Shown: positions 34,050 through 45,798 of the stretch, one piece after another
Numbering within the stretch: the stretch's first letter is position 1
Layout: every line of letters starts with the position of its first letter
Assembly: GCA_002890675.1 (NCBI GenBank)
Contig: PEFW01000004.1
Coordinates: 22,949 to 86,948 of the forward strand
Direction: 5' to 3'
Length of the DNA: 64,000 nt
Source: Candidatus Methylaffinis lahnbergensis
Lineage (GTDB): Bacteria; Pseudomonadota; Alphaproteobacteria; Rhizobiales; Beijerinckiaceae
The notes under the pieces: model-generated
What the model was told of the DNA's origin: nothing
What the model saw: only the letters and a program-made list of their open reading frames with translations
The model's database searches: none
Position numbers and translations under genes: made by a program

Positions 34050-35294
34050 ATGGACTCCAAAATGAGCCCTGCTCCAAACGACTGGGGGACGGCCGCCACG
34101 ATTGCTGTCTTCGTTTTGACATATGCGGGAGTGGCGCTCGGCCGCGCGCCGGGGTTGCGGATCGATCGTGCCGGCATAGCGCTCGTTGGCGCAAGCCTGA
34201 TGATTGGTCTCGGGTCGTTGAGTCTCTCTGAAGCGCTCAAAGCCATCGATCTCGATGCCATCACGCTTTTGCTCGGCATGATGATTATTGTTAGCCAATT
34301 GCGCGTTTCAGGTTTTTTCGAACTCGCGGCCCATTTCGCCCTGCGCCGCGCCCATTCGGCGCCGGTACTTTTGGCCGCAATCGTCATCGTCACCGGGTTT
34401 TTCTCCGCCTTTCTCGTCAACGACGCGATTTGTCTTGTGATAGCGCCTCTCGTCATCGATGTCGCCGGTGCCTTACGCCGCAACCCTGTGCCGTATCTCC
34501 TGGCGGTCGCGATGGCCTCGAACGCGGGCAGCGCCGCGACTTTCACCGGCAATCCGCAAAACATGATCATCGGCGTGGCGTCGCATCTTCCCTACGCGGA
34601 CTTCGCGAGCAAGCTCGCCCCGGCGGCGGCGGTCGCCCTCGCGCTGACGGCGGGTCTCATTATCCTGGTTTATCATGAGGAATTCTCAACCGCTTTCGGT
34701 CCCAGCGCGAAAGAGCCGCGCCCGCGCCGACATCCTTTGCAGCTCGCCAAGGGGATACTCGTGACCTTGGGGGTCATCGTCAGTTTTTTTGCAGGAGTTC
34801 CAATTGCCGAAGCAGCGCTCATTGGCGGCTCGCTGCTTCTTCTGTCGCGTGCCGTTGATCCGAAGGAACTTTATGCCGGAATAGACGGCGGCCTTTTGTT
34901 GATGTTCGCAGGGCTTTTTATCGTAGTCGCGGGCGCCGAAAAGGAGCTTTTGACGCCAAATCTCACAGCGGCGATGGCGCGGCTTCATCTCGAAAATGCC
35001 TGGATTTTGTCCGGCGTGACAGCCTTTCTCTCAAACCTCGTGAGCAACGTGCCGGCGGTTTTGATCTTGAAGCCATTTGTCATGAACTTGCCGGAGCCGG
35101 GCCGGGCTTGGCGGATCGTGGCGATGAGTTCCACCTTCGCCGGAAACCTCACTTTGATAGGTTCGGTCGCCAACCTCATCGTTGCCGAACGGGCGAAGCA
35201 AGCGGGGATAACGATCTCGTTTCTTGCCTATTGGAGGATTGGCCTGCCATTGACGCTTGCGAGCCTCGGTTTCGGCACATGGTGGCTTGCGTGA
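34050..35294 (+). CDS. SLC13/ArsB/NhaD-type anion transporter
   Basis: Polytopic; FFSAFLVNDAICLVIAPLVIDVA and NAGSAATFTGNPQNMIIG motifs. Confidence 0.85.
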   Translation: MDSKMSPAPNDWGTAATIAVFVLTYAGVALGRAPGLRIDRAGIALVGASLMIGLGSLSLSEALKAIDLDAITLLLGMMIIVSQLRVSGFFELAAHFALRRAHSAPVLLAAIVIVTGFFSAFLVNDAICLVIAPLVIDVAGALRRNPVPYLLAVAMASNAGSAATFTGNPQNMIIGVASHLPYADFASKLAPAAAVALALTAGLIILVYHEEFSTAFGPSAKEPRPRRHPLQLAKGILVTLGVIVSFFAGVPIAEAALIGGSLLLLSRAVDPKELYAGIDGGLLLMFAGLFIVVAGAEKELLTPNLTAAMARLHLENAWILSGVTAFLSNLVSNVPAVLILKPFVMNLPEPGRAWRIVAMSSTFAGNLTLIGSVANLIVAERAKQAGITISFLAYWRIGLPLTLASLGFGTWWLA

Positions 35295-35428
35295 TATGGG
35301 ATGGCACCAGGAGGGTGCCTCCGCCACGTTACGCATGATCATTGTCGCGAAATGGGGTCCCATCTCTGGAATGGAAGCTCGTTCTTGATTTGCGCGGTTG
35401 ATTCGCGTGACCCTGGAAAGCCATTCGA

Positions 35429-36340
35429 ATGACCAAAGCCGATGCAAGCGATCGTCGCAAATATGAGACCCGGGCTTGGTTCGAAAGGCTGCAGGACGAG
35501 GTCATCGCGGCCTTCGAACTTTTGGAGGGCGAGGCGGAGGGACCTTTCGCCGAGCCGGGCATGGGGCCAGGACGTTTCGTGACGAAACCCTGGGCAAGGA
35601 CCGATCACGCCGGTGGCGATGGCGGCGGCGGCCGCATGGCAATCCTCACTGGCCGGGTATTCGAGAAACTGGCGGTTCATACTTCGACGGTGTTCGGAAC
35701 TTTTCCGCCCGAATTCGCGGCGCAAATACCTGGCGCCGGAATCGATCCGGCGTTCTGGGCCTCCGGGGTTTCGCTGATCGCGCATCCTTGGAATCCGAAC
35801 GTTCCCATCGTCCATATGAATACGCGTTTCGTCGAGACCACCAAGGCGTGGTTCGGTGGCGGCGCCGATCTCACTCCCGTGCTCGACCGAAGGCGCGTCC
35901 AAACTGATCCCGATACGCGCGAATTCCATGCCGCCATGAAGGCCGCCTGCGACAGCCATCGCAAAGTCGCGGATCACGCGAAATTCAAGAATTGGTGCGA
36001 CGAGTATTTTTATCTGAAGCACCGCAACGAGCCGCGCGGGACGGGCGGAATTTTTTACGATTATCTCGATTGCCCTCGCGGCGACGAAACCGCGTTCGCC
36101 GAAAACTTCGCTTTCGCCCGGGCCGCGGGCGCGGGTGTTCTTGCCGTCTATCCCGAACTCGTGCGCCGCAATTTCGCGCTTTCCTGGACCAAGGCCGATC
36201 GCGAGGAGCAGCTCGTGCGGCGCGGCCGCTACGCCGAATTCAACCTGATTTACGATCGCGGGACGATTTTCGGCTTGCAAACAGCGGGCAATGTCGAGGC
36301 GATTTTGTCGTCGCTACCGCCCCTCGCGCGGTGGCCTTGA
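35429..36340 (+). CDS. hemF: Oxygen-dependent coproporphyrinogen III oxidase
   Basis: [62 protein letters not shown]. Confidence 0.96.
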   Translation: MTKADASDRRKYETRAWFERLQDEVIAAFELLEGEAEGPFAEPGMGPGRFVTKPWARTDHAGGDGGGGRMAILTGRVFEKLAVHTSTVFGTFPPEFAAQIPGAGIDPAFWASGVSLIAHPWNPNVPIVHMNTRFVETTKAWFGGGADLTPVLDRRRVQTDPDTREFHAAMKAACDSHRKVADHAKFKNWCDEYFYLKHRNEPRGTGGIFYDYLDCPRGDETAFAENFAFARAAGAGVLAVYPELVRRNFALSWTKADREEQLVRRGRYAEFNLIYDRGTIFGLQTAGNVEAILSSLPPLARWP

Positions 36341-36544
36341 GGTAAGTCAGGCCGAGGATGTTAATCGGTTGATAAGTCGATAGATATTTCAGGCGGTGTA
36401 TTCGAGCGTGTCCCTACTTCCATTCTGCCGACGTTAGCTCAAAATGGATTATCATCATCAATAATATCGATACTCTCCTTTATTAATGTGCTGGCCCGAC
36501 TAACGGGATTACGTAGAGTGAAACGTTCAAACTTCTCTTCTACT

Positions 36545-36622
36545 CATGCCCCCGCCCAGCTCTGACTTGTCATGCCCCCGCCCAGCTCTGACTTGTCATG
36601 CCCCCGCCCAGCTCTGACTTGT
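36545..36622. repeat. 26-bp perfect tandem repeat, 3 copies
   Basis: catgcccccgcccagctctgacttgt at 36545, 36571 and 36597. Confidence 0.97.
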
Positions 36623-37013
36623 TCCGCTCCAGGGCCGCAAAGAATCCCTGCCACCCGCCCTTGGCGCCCTGGTAGTACTGCGGCTGATCCGGCCGGAAGC
36701 CCGACTGCTCCATGCGCAGGTGGGTCCCCGTACTCGTTGGGGTGAGAGTCCAAGTAACGACACTCCTGAGATCATAGGCACCCCACGTGTAAGACAGCGT
36801 TTTGTTCGGCGCGACTGCCAGGACCTGACAGTCAACAACGCCCCAGTCTGCGCGAAGAGTGAAACTGTGGCCCACGACAGGCTTGAAGTCGTTCGTCATG
36901 AGCCACTCCTCGATCAGGTGTGGTTGCGTGAGCGCGGGCCAAATCTTTTCCGGCGGAAATGGTATCTCCCGTTCGACAACGACGGAGAGCGTTTCGGTCG
37001 CAGTATTGGTCAT
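36570..37013 (-). CDS. SRPBCC (AHSA1-like) domain protein
   Basis: VEREIPFPPEKIWPALTQPHLIEEWLMTNDFKPVVGHSFTLRADWG ... VTWTLTPTSTGTHLRMEQSGF; 3' end lies in the 26-bp repeat. Confidence 0.85.
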   Translation of the reverse strand: MTNTATETLSVVVEREIPFPPEKIWPALTQPHLIEEWLMTNDFKPVVGHSFTLRADWGVVDCQVLAVAPNKTLSYTWGAYDLRSVVTWTLTPTSTGTHLRMEQSGFRPDQPQYYQGAKGGWQGFFAALERNKSELGGGMTSQSWAGA

Positions 37014-37291
37014 TGGTCCATCCTTTTGAGTAGACCTTCGAGGTGGTCGAACCGGCTTTGCCAGAAGTTGGCCATTTGGCTTGTCCAGTCGATCAGCGGG
37101 GCCAAGGCGCCGAGCTGCGCGCTATAGTGCGTCTGGCGACCTTCGTGGCGGTCGCGCACCAGCCCGGCCTGCTTCAGGACCCCGAGATGGCCTCCGAGGA
37201 GTTTGCCGCCAAGTTCCTGGCCTTCGCGGACGGACTGCACCCGCCAAGGCGTCTTTCGTCCTCGGCTTCCTGACCGGTCACGAGTTCGCAT
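37010..37291 (-). pseudogene. ArsR-family regulator, N-terminally truncated
   Basis: LGGHLGVLKQAGLVRDRHEGRQTHYSAQLGALAPLIDWTSQMANFWQSRFDHLEGLLKRMDQ is ArsR-like; the usual N-terminal helices are missing. Confidence 0.6.
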
Positions 37292-37520
37292 GGCTGCCGG
37301 CGGTGATGGCGATCATGTGCGACGAACTGTCCAACACGCAGGTCGTCATCCTTAGTCTGTCATCGCCTGATCTCGCCGACGGGTTGATGCGCGGCAAGAT
37401 CGCCTCGCCTTCCTCCGCCATGAACGCAACGCGCCCGGGATCGCCTTCATCCAGCTGACTGACGAACCGCTGATCGTGCTCATGCCGGCGGATCCGCCAC
37501 GGAAGCTGAGGAGCGGCTCG
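37255..37520 (+). pseudogene. LysR substrate-binding domain remnant (frameshifted)
   Basis: VLGFLTGHEFAWLPAVMAIMCDELSNTQVVILSLSSPDLADGLMRGK then, in another frame, DRLAFLRHERNAPGIAFIQLTDEPLIVLMPADPP. Confidence 0.7.
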
Positions 37521-37563
37521 CGCCGCTACCACGAGTGCCAAGTGTGGACGGTTGCCACACCAT

Positions 37564-38139
37564 TTATTCGCCGACGCTTTCGAGCGCGCTCTCCAGCGCC
37601 GAATCGATTGCCTTCGCGGCCTGATCCTTGTCCGGCATCGCACGGGCAATCAGCATCGCGCCGACCATCATGCTCAACAGGCTCCAGGCCTTCTTCTCGC
37701 GGACGCCGGGCGCCCCTTTCATCAGGGATGCGATTTTTCCGATGAACTCGTCCATGCGCTGCTGATAGATTTTCCTGATCGCTTCTCCCGATCGCGCGAC
37801 GTCCGCGCTCAGCGTCGGGATCACGCATCCTTGTCCGGGGTCATCGCGATGCTCCAGGCTGATATAGCCGCGAAGATAGGCTCGCAGGCGCTCGCGCCGC
37901 TTCCTCAGGTCTCCGTCCCCCGGTTCAACAAACGGGCGGCCGAGATTCGCATCGATAACCGATGCGAGCACGTCCTCCTTGCTTGAAAAATGACTGTAGA
38001 AGGCGCCCGACGTCACACCGGCGGCGGCAGACAAGCGGTCCACGCCAACGCCAAAGAAGCCGCACTCTCTCAGCTCACACGCCGCCGCCTTCAGCACGGC
38101 ATCGCGCGTCTTGGCCTTTCTCTCAGGCGGATATCTCAT
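37564..38139 (-). CDS. TetR/AcrR family transcriptional regulator
   Basis: RDAVLKAAACELRECGFFGVGVDRLSAAAGVTSGAFYSHFSSKEDVLASVI. Confidence 0.94.
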   Translation of the reverse strand: MRYPPERKAKTRDAVLKAAACELRECGFFGVGVDRLSAAAGVTSGAFYSHFSSKEDVLASVIDANLGRPFVEPGDGDLRKRRERLRAYLRGYISLEHRDDPGQGCVIPTLSADVARSGEAIRKIYQQRMDEFIGKIASLMKGAPGVREKKAWSLLSMMVGAMLIARAMPDKDQAAKAIDSALESALESVGE

Positions 38140-38182
38140 GGTGCCCTTTCAAAAAAAAAATCGGCCGGTCATTGCAAATGGC

Positions 38183-38210
38183 ATAACGACCGTTATATAA
38201 CGGTCGTTAT
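38183..38210. promoter_or_regulatory. 28-bp perfect palindrome, probable TetR operator
   Basis: ATAACGACCGTTATATAACGGTCGTTAT in the divergent TetR/hydrolase intergenic region. Confidence 0.85.
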
Positions 38211-38263
38211 CTAAAGATTCAAGCTGAGCCGTCCGGCGAAGCTTTCCCCACCAGAGAAAGGCA

Positions 38264-39109
38264 ATGACGATGAGTCAGACATTTCAGAACGCCGCCACCC
38301 GGACGATCCAGGTGAAGGACACCAGGATGGTGTATCGTGAGCTCGGAGAGCGAGGCGGCGTGCCCATGATCTTCCTGCACCACCTCACGGCCGTGCTTGA
38401 CGACTGGGACCCGAAGGTCCTCGACGGGATCGCCGGCAGCCGCCATGTCGTCATCTTCGACAATCGCGGCGTGGGGGGCTCGGGCGGCCAGACCCCTGTC
38501 AGCGTCGCCGATATGGCGGAGGACGCGATCGCGTTCATCGAGGCCCTTGGCTTCGCGCAGGTCGACCTTCTCGGTTTCTCGCTGGGCGGCTTCATCGCGC
38601 AGGTGATCGCGCAGACCCGCCCCGAGCTGGTCCGCAAGATCGTGCTCGCGGGAACCGGACCTGCCGGGGGTGTGGGCATCAGCAATGTCGGCACGATCCT
38701 GCAGGGCGCCTTCCAGAGGGCCGGTGCCGAACACAAGCATCCGAAGCATTTCCTGTTCTTCTCCCCTTCCCCTCAAAGCCAGAAGGCGGCGGAGGCGTTC
38801 CTGCAGCGCCTAGGGCAGCGTCAGGCCGATCGCGACATGGCGGTCAGCGATCAGACCGTCCAGGCCCAGATCACGGCAATCGCCAAATGGGGCCAGGCGC
38901 CGGACTCGAGCGAGACGCTGAAACAGGTCCGGCAACCGGTCCTGATCGCCAATGGCGACGCGGATGTCATGGTGCCGACGGCAAATTCCATCGCGCTGTT
39001 CGACGCCCTTCCTAATGCGAAGCTCAGCATCTTCCCGGATGCGAGCCATGGTGGCATCTTCCAGTACGCCGACGCCTTCGTCGATCAGACGCTCCGCTTT
39101 CTCGCGTAA
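38264..39109 (+). CDS. Alpha/beta hydrolase
   Basis: MIFLHHLTAVLDDWDP, VDLLGFSLGGFIAQVIA (GFSLGG nucleophile elbow), PDASHGGIFQYADAFV. Confidence 0.93.
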   Translation: MTMSQTFQNAATRTIQVKDTRMVYRELGERGGVPMIFLHHLTAVLDDWDPKVLDGIAGSRHVVIFDNRGVGGSGGQTPVSVADMAEDAIAFIEALGFAQVDLLGFSLGGFIAQVIAQTRPELVRKIVLAGTGPAGGVGISNVGTILQGAFQRAGAEHKHPKHFLFFSPSPQSQKAAEAFLQRLGQRQADRDMAVSDQTVQAQITAIAKWGQAPDSSETLKQVRQPVLIANGDADVMVPTANSIALFDALPNAKLSIFPDASHGGIFQYADAFVDQTLRFLA

Positions 39110-39225
39110 TAGCGGCGCACTGCGCGAGCCCCCCGGCGCCGGGCGGCCACGCGCTGCCCGGCGCGCTCGTCGCTCGATTTGGTCCATCGGACCAAATCGT
39201 CAGCGCTTCGCGCTGAACGCTCCTC

Positions 39226-40824
<1,599 letters not shown>

Positions 40825-40999
40825 TCATGAACCTATCCCTCGCGGCAAGGGTGTTCGCTTAGGCGATCGTCCCGTCAGGCGCAAGCAATTGCGGGTTTTG
40901 GCGGGTTTTCGCACACAGCGTGTCAAATCGCTTGGAATGCGACCCCACTTTCGCGCCCAATTCCGGCCCTTCCTGAACCGCTCTTGAGCTTGTGTCGAA

Positions 41000-41104
41000 G
41001 GAGGGGTGATGGACGCGCAGGTTGGCGACAATCATTAAGAGCTTTTGTTTCGCGTCCTTGATGAGACGCTTCATGAAATCGACGAAGTCGACAAAGGTCG
41101 CCAC
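41000..41104 (-). pseudogene. IS630-like transposase fragment
   Basis: MATFVDFVDFMKRLIKDAKQKLLMIVANLRVHH resembles the IS630 DDE core (LxDNLRVHH). Confidence 0.6.
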
Positions 41105-41280
41105 GTTCGGCGCGCCCTATTAGATCTTGAACCGCATGGGACCGCGATGGCTGCGAGCGGTAGTCTCATTTCAACATTCCGCTGCCTCCTCGATGCTGAT
41201 CGGCGGCCCTCAGGATCGAGTGTTGAACAAAAATCCGCACAGCGCGGCCCGCAGTCGATGAGGCCATGAGATGTGATATC

Positions 41281-41333
41281 TGACGTTCTCAGTATAACGT
41301 CAAATCACAACATGCAATATAAGACGTGACGTC
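41281..41333. promoter_or_regulatory. Two operator-like palindromes sharing ACGTC half-sites
   Basis: TGACGTT-ctcagtat-AACGTCA (41281-41302) and GACGT-g-ACGTC (41323-41333). Confidence 0.5.
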
Positions 41334-41348
41334 GGAGGTAACTATGTG

Positions 41349-41411
41349 ATGAACGGCAAGATGGGATATTTCGCACCAAGGGTTGAAATCTCAAATCCAG
41401 ACTTGCACTAA
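41349..41411 (+). CDS. Candidate 20-aa small ORF or truncated 5' gene remnant
   Basis: GGAGGT at 41334-41339, nine nt before ATG; MNGKMGYFAPRVEISNPDLH*; not in the ORF track because of its size. Confidence 0.35.
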   Translation: MNGKMGYFAPRVEISNPDLH

Positions 41412-41415
41412 TTAT

Positions 41416-42099
41416 TTACGCCAGCTCCACCACAAGCCCGTCGTGCAAGGTCACCCGCCGGTCCATCCGGCTGGCCAGCTCCATGTTATGGGTCGCGATC
41501 AACGCCGCAAGGCCGGTCGCCCGGACGATCGCGTCGAGCGCCGCGAAAACATGGCTAGCGGTTTTCGGATCGAGATTGCCGGTCGGCTCGTCGGCAAGCA
41601 AAATGCCTGGGCCGTTGGCGACTGCGCGGGCAATCGCGACCCGCTGCTGCTCGCCGCCGGACAGTTCCGAAGGCCGATGATTGCCGCGTTCGGACAATCC
41701 CAGATAATGCAGCAATTGCCCGGCGCGGTCGGCTGATTCGCGCCGCGACAGCCCAGCGATCATCTGCGGCAGCATGATGTTTTCGAGCGCCGAAAATTCC
41801 GGCAGCAGATGATGGAATTGATAGACGAAGCCGATCTCGCCGCGCCTGAGCGCGGTGCGTTGATCGTCGGCCATCCGGACGGTGGCTTCGCCGGCGACAT
41901 ACACTTCCCCGGCGTTGGGTTTTTCGAGAAGGCCCGCGATATGGAGTAGCGTCGATTTGCCGGCGCCGGACGGGGCGACCAGCGCGACCGATTGCCCGGC
42001 CCACAGGCAAAAATCGGCGCCGCGCAAAATTTCGAGCGGAGACCCCGCCTGATCGTAGCGGCGTTCGATCTTTTCGAGGCAAAGCGCCGGAGGGGACAT
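41416..42099 (-). CDS. lolD: Lipoprotein-releasing ABC transporter ATP-binding protein
   Basis: [53 protein letters not shown]. Confidence 0.94.
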   Translation of the reverse strand: MSPPALCLEKIERRYDQAGSPLEILRGADFCLWAGQSVALVAPSGAGKSTLLHIAGLLEKPNAGEVYVAGEATVRMADDQRTALRRGEIGFVYQFHHLLPEFSALENIMLPQMIAGLSRRESADRAGQLLHYLGLSERGNHRPSELSGGEQQRVAIARAVANGPGILLADEPTGNLDPKTASHVFAALDAIVRATGLAALIATHNMELASRMDRRVTLHDGLVVELA

Positions 42100-42101
42100 G
42101 G

Positions 42102-43370
42102 CTATTCGTAACGGAGCGCTTCGACCGGATCGAGCTTTGCCGCGCGCCAGGACGGATAGATCGTCGCCAGCAGCGATAAAACGAACGTCATCGAAGCAAC
42201 AGTGAGAACATCGCCAGGATCGACCACGGAGGGCACTTTGGAAAGGAAGTAAATCTCGGCCGGAAACAGATTGGCGTCGAAAAGCCATTTGAGAAGCTGG
42301 CGAACCCCCTCGACATTGCTCGCGACGAGCAGGCCCAGAAGGCAGCCGGCGAGCGTTCCGGCGACCCCGATCGAGGCGCCGGTGATGAGAAAGATCCGCA
42401 TGACGCCGCCTTGCGTGGCGCCCATGGTGCGCAGGATCGCGACGTCGCGGCCCTTGTCCTTGACGAGCATGATCAGCCCCGACACGATGTTGAGCGCGGC
42501 GACAAGCACGATCAGCGTCAGGATAACGAACATGACATTGCGTTCCACGTTCAGCGCGTCGAAGAATGTCTTATTGCGCTCGCGCCAGTCGGTCATGATC
42601 ATCGGCCGCATCACCGCCCTGTCGATCTTGCCCTTCACCGCGTCGAGTTCCTCCGGCCGGCCCACGAAAATCTCGACGACGCTTGCCTGATTGTCCTTGT
42701 TGAAGAAGCCCTGCGCCTCGGGCAAGGCCATATAGACGAAAAGATTGTCGAACTCCGCCATGCCGATCTGAAAGATCGCGGTGACCGGATAGACCTTGCT
42801 GCGCGGGGTAATGCCGAAAGGCGTCTGCGCGCCGTTCGCGATCAGGATTTTCAGCTTGTCGCCGATGCGAAGCCCTAGATTTTCGGCGAGCCTTTGGCCG
42901 ATCGCGACGCCGCCCGCCGTATCGAAACCGTCGAGGGTACCCTGCTTGACATTGCGGGCGATGCCTGGGAGGCGCTTAATGTCGGCCTCCCTAATTCCCC
43001 GCACGAGGGCAAACGCCATGCTGGCGGTGGAAGCCGCCGCCGGGCTCTCGATTAACGGGATGACCAATTCGACGCCGGGCACCGCGGCGACTTGCCTAAC
43101 CACTTCATCGTAATCGGTGAACTGCGTGTCGGCAGCCTGCAGGAAAATATGACCGTTGATGCCGACGATCTTGTCGAGCAATTCCTTGTGAAAGCCATTC
43201 ATCACCGACATGACGACGATCAGCGTCGCGACGCCCAGCGCAATTCCGAGAAAGGAGAAAAAGGCGATGACCGAAACAAAGCTCGCCTTGCGCCGCGCGC
43301 GCAGATAGCGGAGCGCGATCATCCACTCGAAGGGTGCAAACGGGCGGCTGCCCTTCGAGGCTTCCATCAT
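42102..43370 (-). CDS. lolC: Lipoprotein-releasing ABC transporter permease
   Basis: [55 protein letters not shown]. Confidence 0.93.
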   Translation of the reverse strand: MMEASKGSRPFAPFEWMIALRYLRARRKASFVSVIAFFSFLGIALGVATLIVVMSVMNGFHKELLDKIVGINGHIFLQAADTQFTDYDEVVRQVAAVPGVELVIPLIESPAAASTASMAFALVRGIREADIKRLPGIARNVKQGTLDGFDTAGGVAIGQRLAENLGLRIGDKLKILIANGAQTPFGITPRSKVYPVTAIFQIGMAEFDNLFVYMALPEAQGFFNKDNQASVVEIFVGRPEELDAVKGKIDRAVMRPMIMTDWRERNKTFFDALNVERNVMFVILTLIVLVAALNIVSGLIMLVKDKGRDVAILRTMGATQGGVMRIFLITGASIGVAGTLAGCLLGLLVASNVEGVRQLLKWLFDANLFPAEIYFLSKVPSVVDPGDVLTVASMTFVLSLLATIYPSWRAAKLDPVEALRYE

Positions 43371-44689
43371 GAGCCCGCGAGCCGCGCGATCGCCGCGCCG
43401 GCGGCGAGATTTTCGCGTGCGCCGGTCGCCCTTGTCTTGAGTTCCACCGTTCCCGACGCCAGTCCCTTGGGGCCGACGATGATCTGATAAGGCAGCCCGA
43501 TCAGATCGAGCTTGGCGAATTTGGCGCCGGGCCGCTCGTCCGTATCGTCATAGAGCACGTCGACGCCTGCTTTTTCGAGAGCGGCATATGTCGCGGCGCA
43601 CGCGGCGTCCGTCGCGCCGTCACCAACCTTGAGATTGGCCAATCCTACCTTAAAAGGCGCGACCGCCTCGGGCCAGATAATCCCATTTTCATCGTGGCTC
43701 GCCTCGATCAAGGCGCCGGCGAGACGCGACACGCCGACCCCATAGGAACCGCCCTGTATCGGCCGCTCGACTCCGTCTTGGCCGGCGATCAAGGCCCGCA
43801 TTGGCTTCGAATATTTTTCCCCGAAATAAAACACCTGGCCGACCTCGATGCCGCGCGTTTGGATGCGTTTCTCCGCCGGCGTCTCGCGCTCGAAACGGGC
43901 TTGATCGTGAACGTCCCCGGTCGCCGCGTAAAGCTTCGTCCATGCGTGGACGATAGGCGAGAGGTCGCCATCGTAATCGGTGTTCTCAGGCGGGATGGGC
44001 AAATCCAGAACATCGGCGTGGCAAAATACCGCCGACTCGCCGGTTGCCGCCAAAATGATGAATTCATGACTCAAGTCGCCGCCGATCGGCCCGGTCTCGG
44101 CGCGCATCGGGATCGCCTTCAACCCCATGCGCGAAAAAATCCGCAAATAGGCGACGAACATCTTATTGTAGGAAAGCCGCGCCGACGCCTCGTCGACATC
44201 GAAGGAATACGCATCCTTCATCAGGAATTCGCGGCCCCGCATGACGCCAAAGCGCGGCCTTTGCTCGTCACGGAATTTCCATTGGATATGATAAAGGATT
44301 TTGGGCAGCTCCCGGTAGGAACGGACATAGGCGCGAAAGATTCCGGTGATCATGTCCTCGTTGGTCGGTCCATAGAGGAGTTCCCGCTCGTGACGGTCCT
44401 TGATTCGCAGCATTTCCGGGCCATAGGCCTCGTAGCGGCCGGTTTCCCGCCACAAATCGGCGAGCTGGAGGGTCGGCATCAAGAGTTCGATCGCGCCGGC
44501 CCTGTCCATTTCCTCACGCACGATCTGCCCGGCTTTTTGCAAGACGCGAAGTCCGAGCGGCAGCCAAGCGTAAATCCCGGCCGCCTCCTGGCGGATCATG
44601 CCGGCGCGCAACATCAAGCGGTGCGAGACGATCTCCGCTTCCTTCGGCGTCTCGCGCAGAATCGGCAGAAAATATCGGGACAGGCGCAT
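43367..44689 (-). CDS. proS: Proline-tRNA ligase
   Basis: [46 protein letters not shown] ... [32 protein letters not shown]. Confidence 0.97.
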   Translation of the reverse strand: MRLSRYFLPILRETPKEAEIVSHRLMLRAGMIRQEAAGIYAWLPLGLRVLQKAGQIVREEMDRAGAIELLMPTLQLADLWRETGRYEAYGPEMLRIKDRHERELLYGPTNEDMITGIFRAYVRSYRELPKILYHIQWKFRDEQRPRFGVMRGREFLMKDAYSFDVDEASARLSYNKMFVAYLRIFSRMGLKAIPMRAETGPIGGDLSHEFIILAATGESAVFCHADVLDLPIPPENTDYDGDLSPIVHAWTKLYAATGDVHDQARFERETPAEKRIQTRGIEVGQVFYFGEKYSKPMRALIAGQDGVERPIQGGSYGVGVSRLAGALIEASHDENGIIWPEAVAPFKVGLANLKVGDGATDAACAATYAALEKAGVDVLYDDTDERPGAKFAKLDLIGLPYQIIVGPKGLASGTVELKTRATGARENLAAGAAIARLAGS

Positions 44690-44898
44690 TGTTGAGGAAA
44701 CGCGATCAGGAGGAGCGAGGGAGCGGCGGGTTTAACCAAGTCTTGGGTTTTAACCCGCGCGCGGGGAAAGGCAAAGACGCGCCAAGAGCCTTAAGCCAAA
44801 CCACTCGGTTGCGCCAGCGCCGGTCCGTCGCGCTCGTTCCGGCCGCGTTGCGCTCGCCCGGAGTAGAATCCGAGCCGCATTGCGGTCAAATTGATTAT

Positions 44899-45480
44899 TT
44901 AAGCTTGCGAGACTCGGAGCTTCCGGCGCGGCGCGAAATTGCCCGGCCCGCCTGGAACAAAACCGACGAGATCGTTGGCTTTGCCGAGCACTTCGCGGAG
45001 ATGCGTTCCCGCGCGGGCGCAGATGTCCGTCATGATGTCGGGGCGCGTGTCCCCATGGATCTTATAGTGGCGTCTAATCGCGGCCAAGGCGCCGAGGGCC
45101 TTGCGGTTGAGATCGTCGAGAACGTCCTCGAAATTTTGCCGCACGCATCGGTTCAACGCCGCATAAATATCGGTCGCGGAGGCGCGCCCTGGCATCGCCG
45201 AAGCGGCGAAATAATCCTGGTAGCTCGTCGGTTGGCAGTTCAATAAATCGACAATCAAGTCGGGCGCACCGGGAAGCTGCTCGATCAATTTTACCATTTC
45301 GTTGAATTGATTGAGATAGGCGCCAGCCAGGCTCGAGCCCGGACCCACCTGAGCCAAAGGATACGCCGAATCATTATTGGCCGGGCCATTGTTGTGAGAT
45401 GCGCCGGGGGGTGTGCAGGGCGTGCTTCGAGTGTCATTGCGGCTGGCGTCATTTGGAGGGCCTCGTTGCGTCCACATCAA
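44899..45480 (-). CDS. Hypothetical protein
   Basis: 193-aa ORF on the opposite strand to the adjacent DyP/P450 cluster; family not recognised. Confidence 0.45.
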   Translation of the reverse strand: MMWTQRGPPNDASRNDTRSTPCTPPGASHNNGPANNDSAYPLAQVGPGSSLAGAYLNQFNEMVKLIEQLPGAPDLIVDLLNCQPTSYQDYFAASAMPGRASATDIYAALNRCVRQNFEDVLDDLNRKALGALAAIRRHYKIHGDTRPDIMTDICARAGTHLREVLGKANDLVGFVPGGPGNFAPRRKLRVSQA

Positions 45481-45640
45481 ATTAAACGCGGACCCATAAT
45501 AATTTGTTGCCGGCGATATTAGGTTGCGACCGGCTTGCCGGAACTCGCCGCGGAATGCGCGCGCAAACCAAGGCCGGGATGCTAGAACAGCTTAAGCGTT
45601 ACGAGGCCATATGGGCTTATTTTGCCGGGCCGCCAGGCAC

Positions 45641-45678
45641 GATGACAGGGTAGTGTCTCAAGACACTACCGATGACAG
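45641..45678. repeat. 22-bp perfect palindrome flanked by 8-bp direct repeats (possible transposon scar)
   Basis: GATGACAG-GGTAGTGTCT-ca-AGACACTACC-GATGACAG. Confidence 0.85.
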
Positions 45679-45798
45679 CCAAGGCTTGCCAATAGCCGCA
45701 AAAAGGTGGCATAATGATTTATCAACAGATGAACATCCGTGTTCGCCGCGGGATGCCGACTAATAAAAACCGGACTATGCGCGAAGGGGGGAGGGGCC

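Noticed and set aside
36545-36622. Possible CRISPR-like repeats
   Set aside because: Units are directly adjacent with no spacers; a simple tandem repeat
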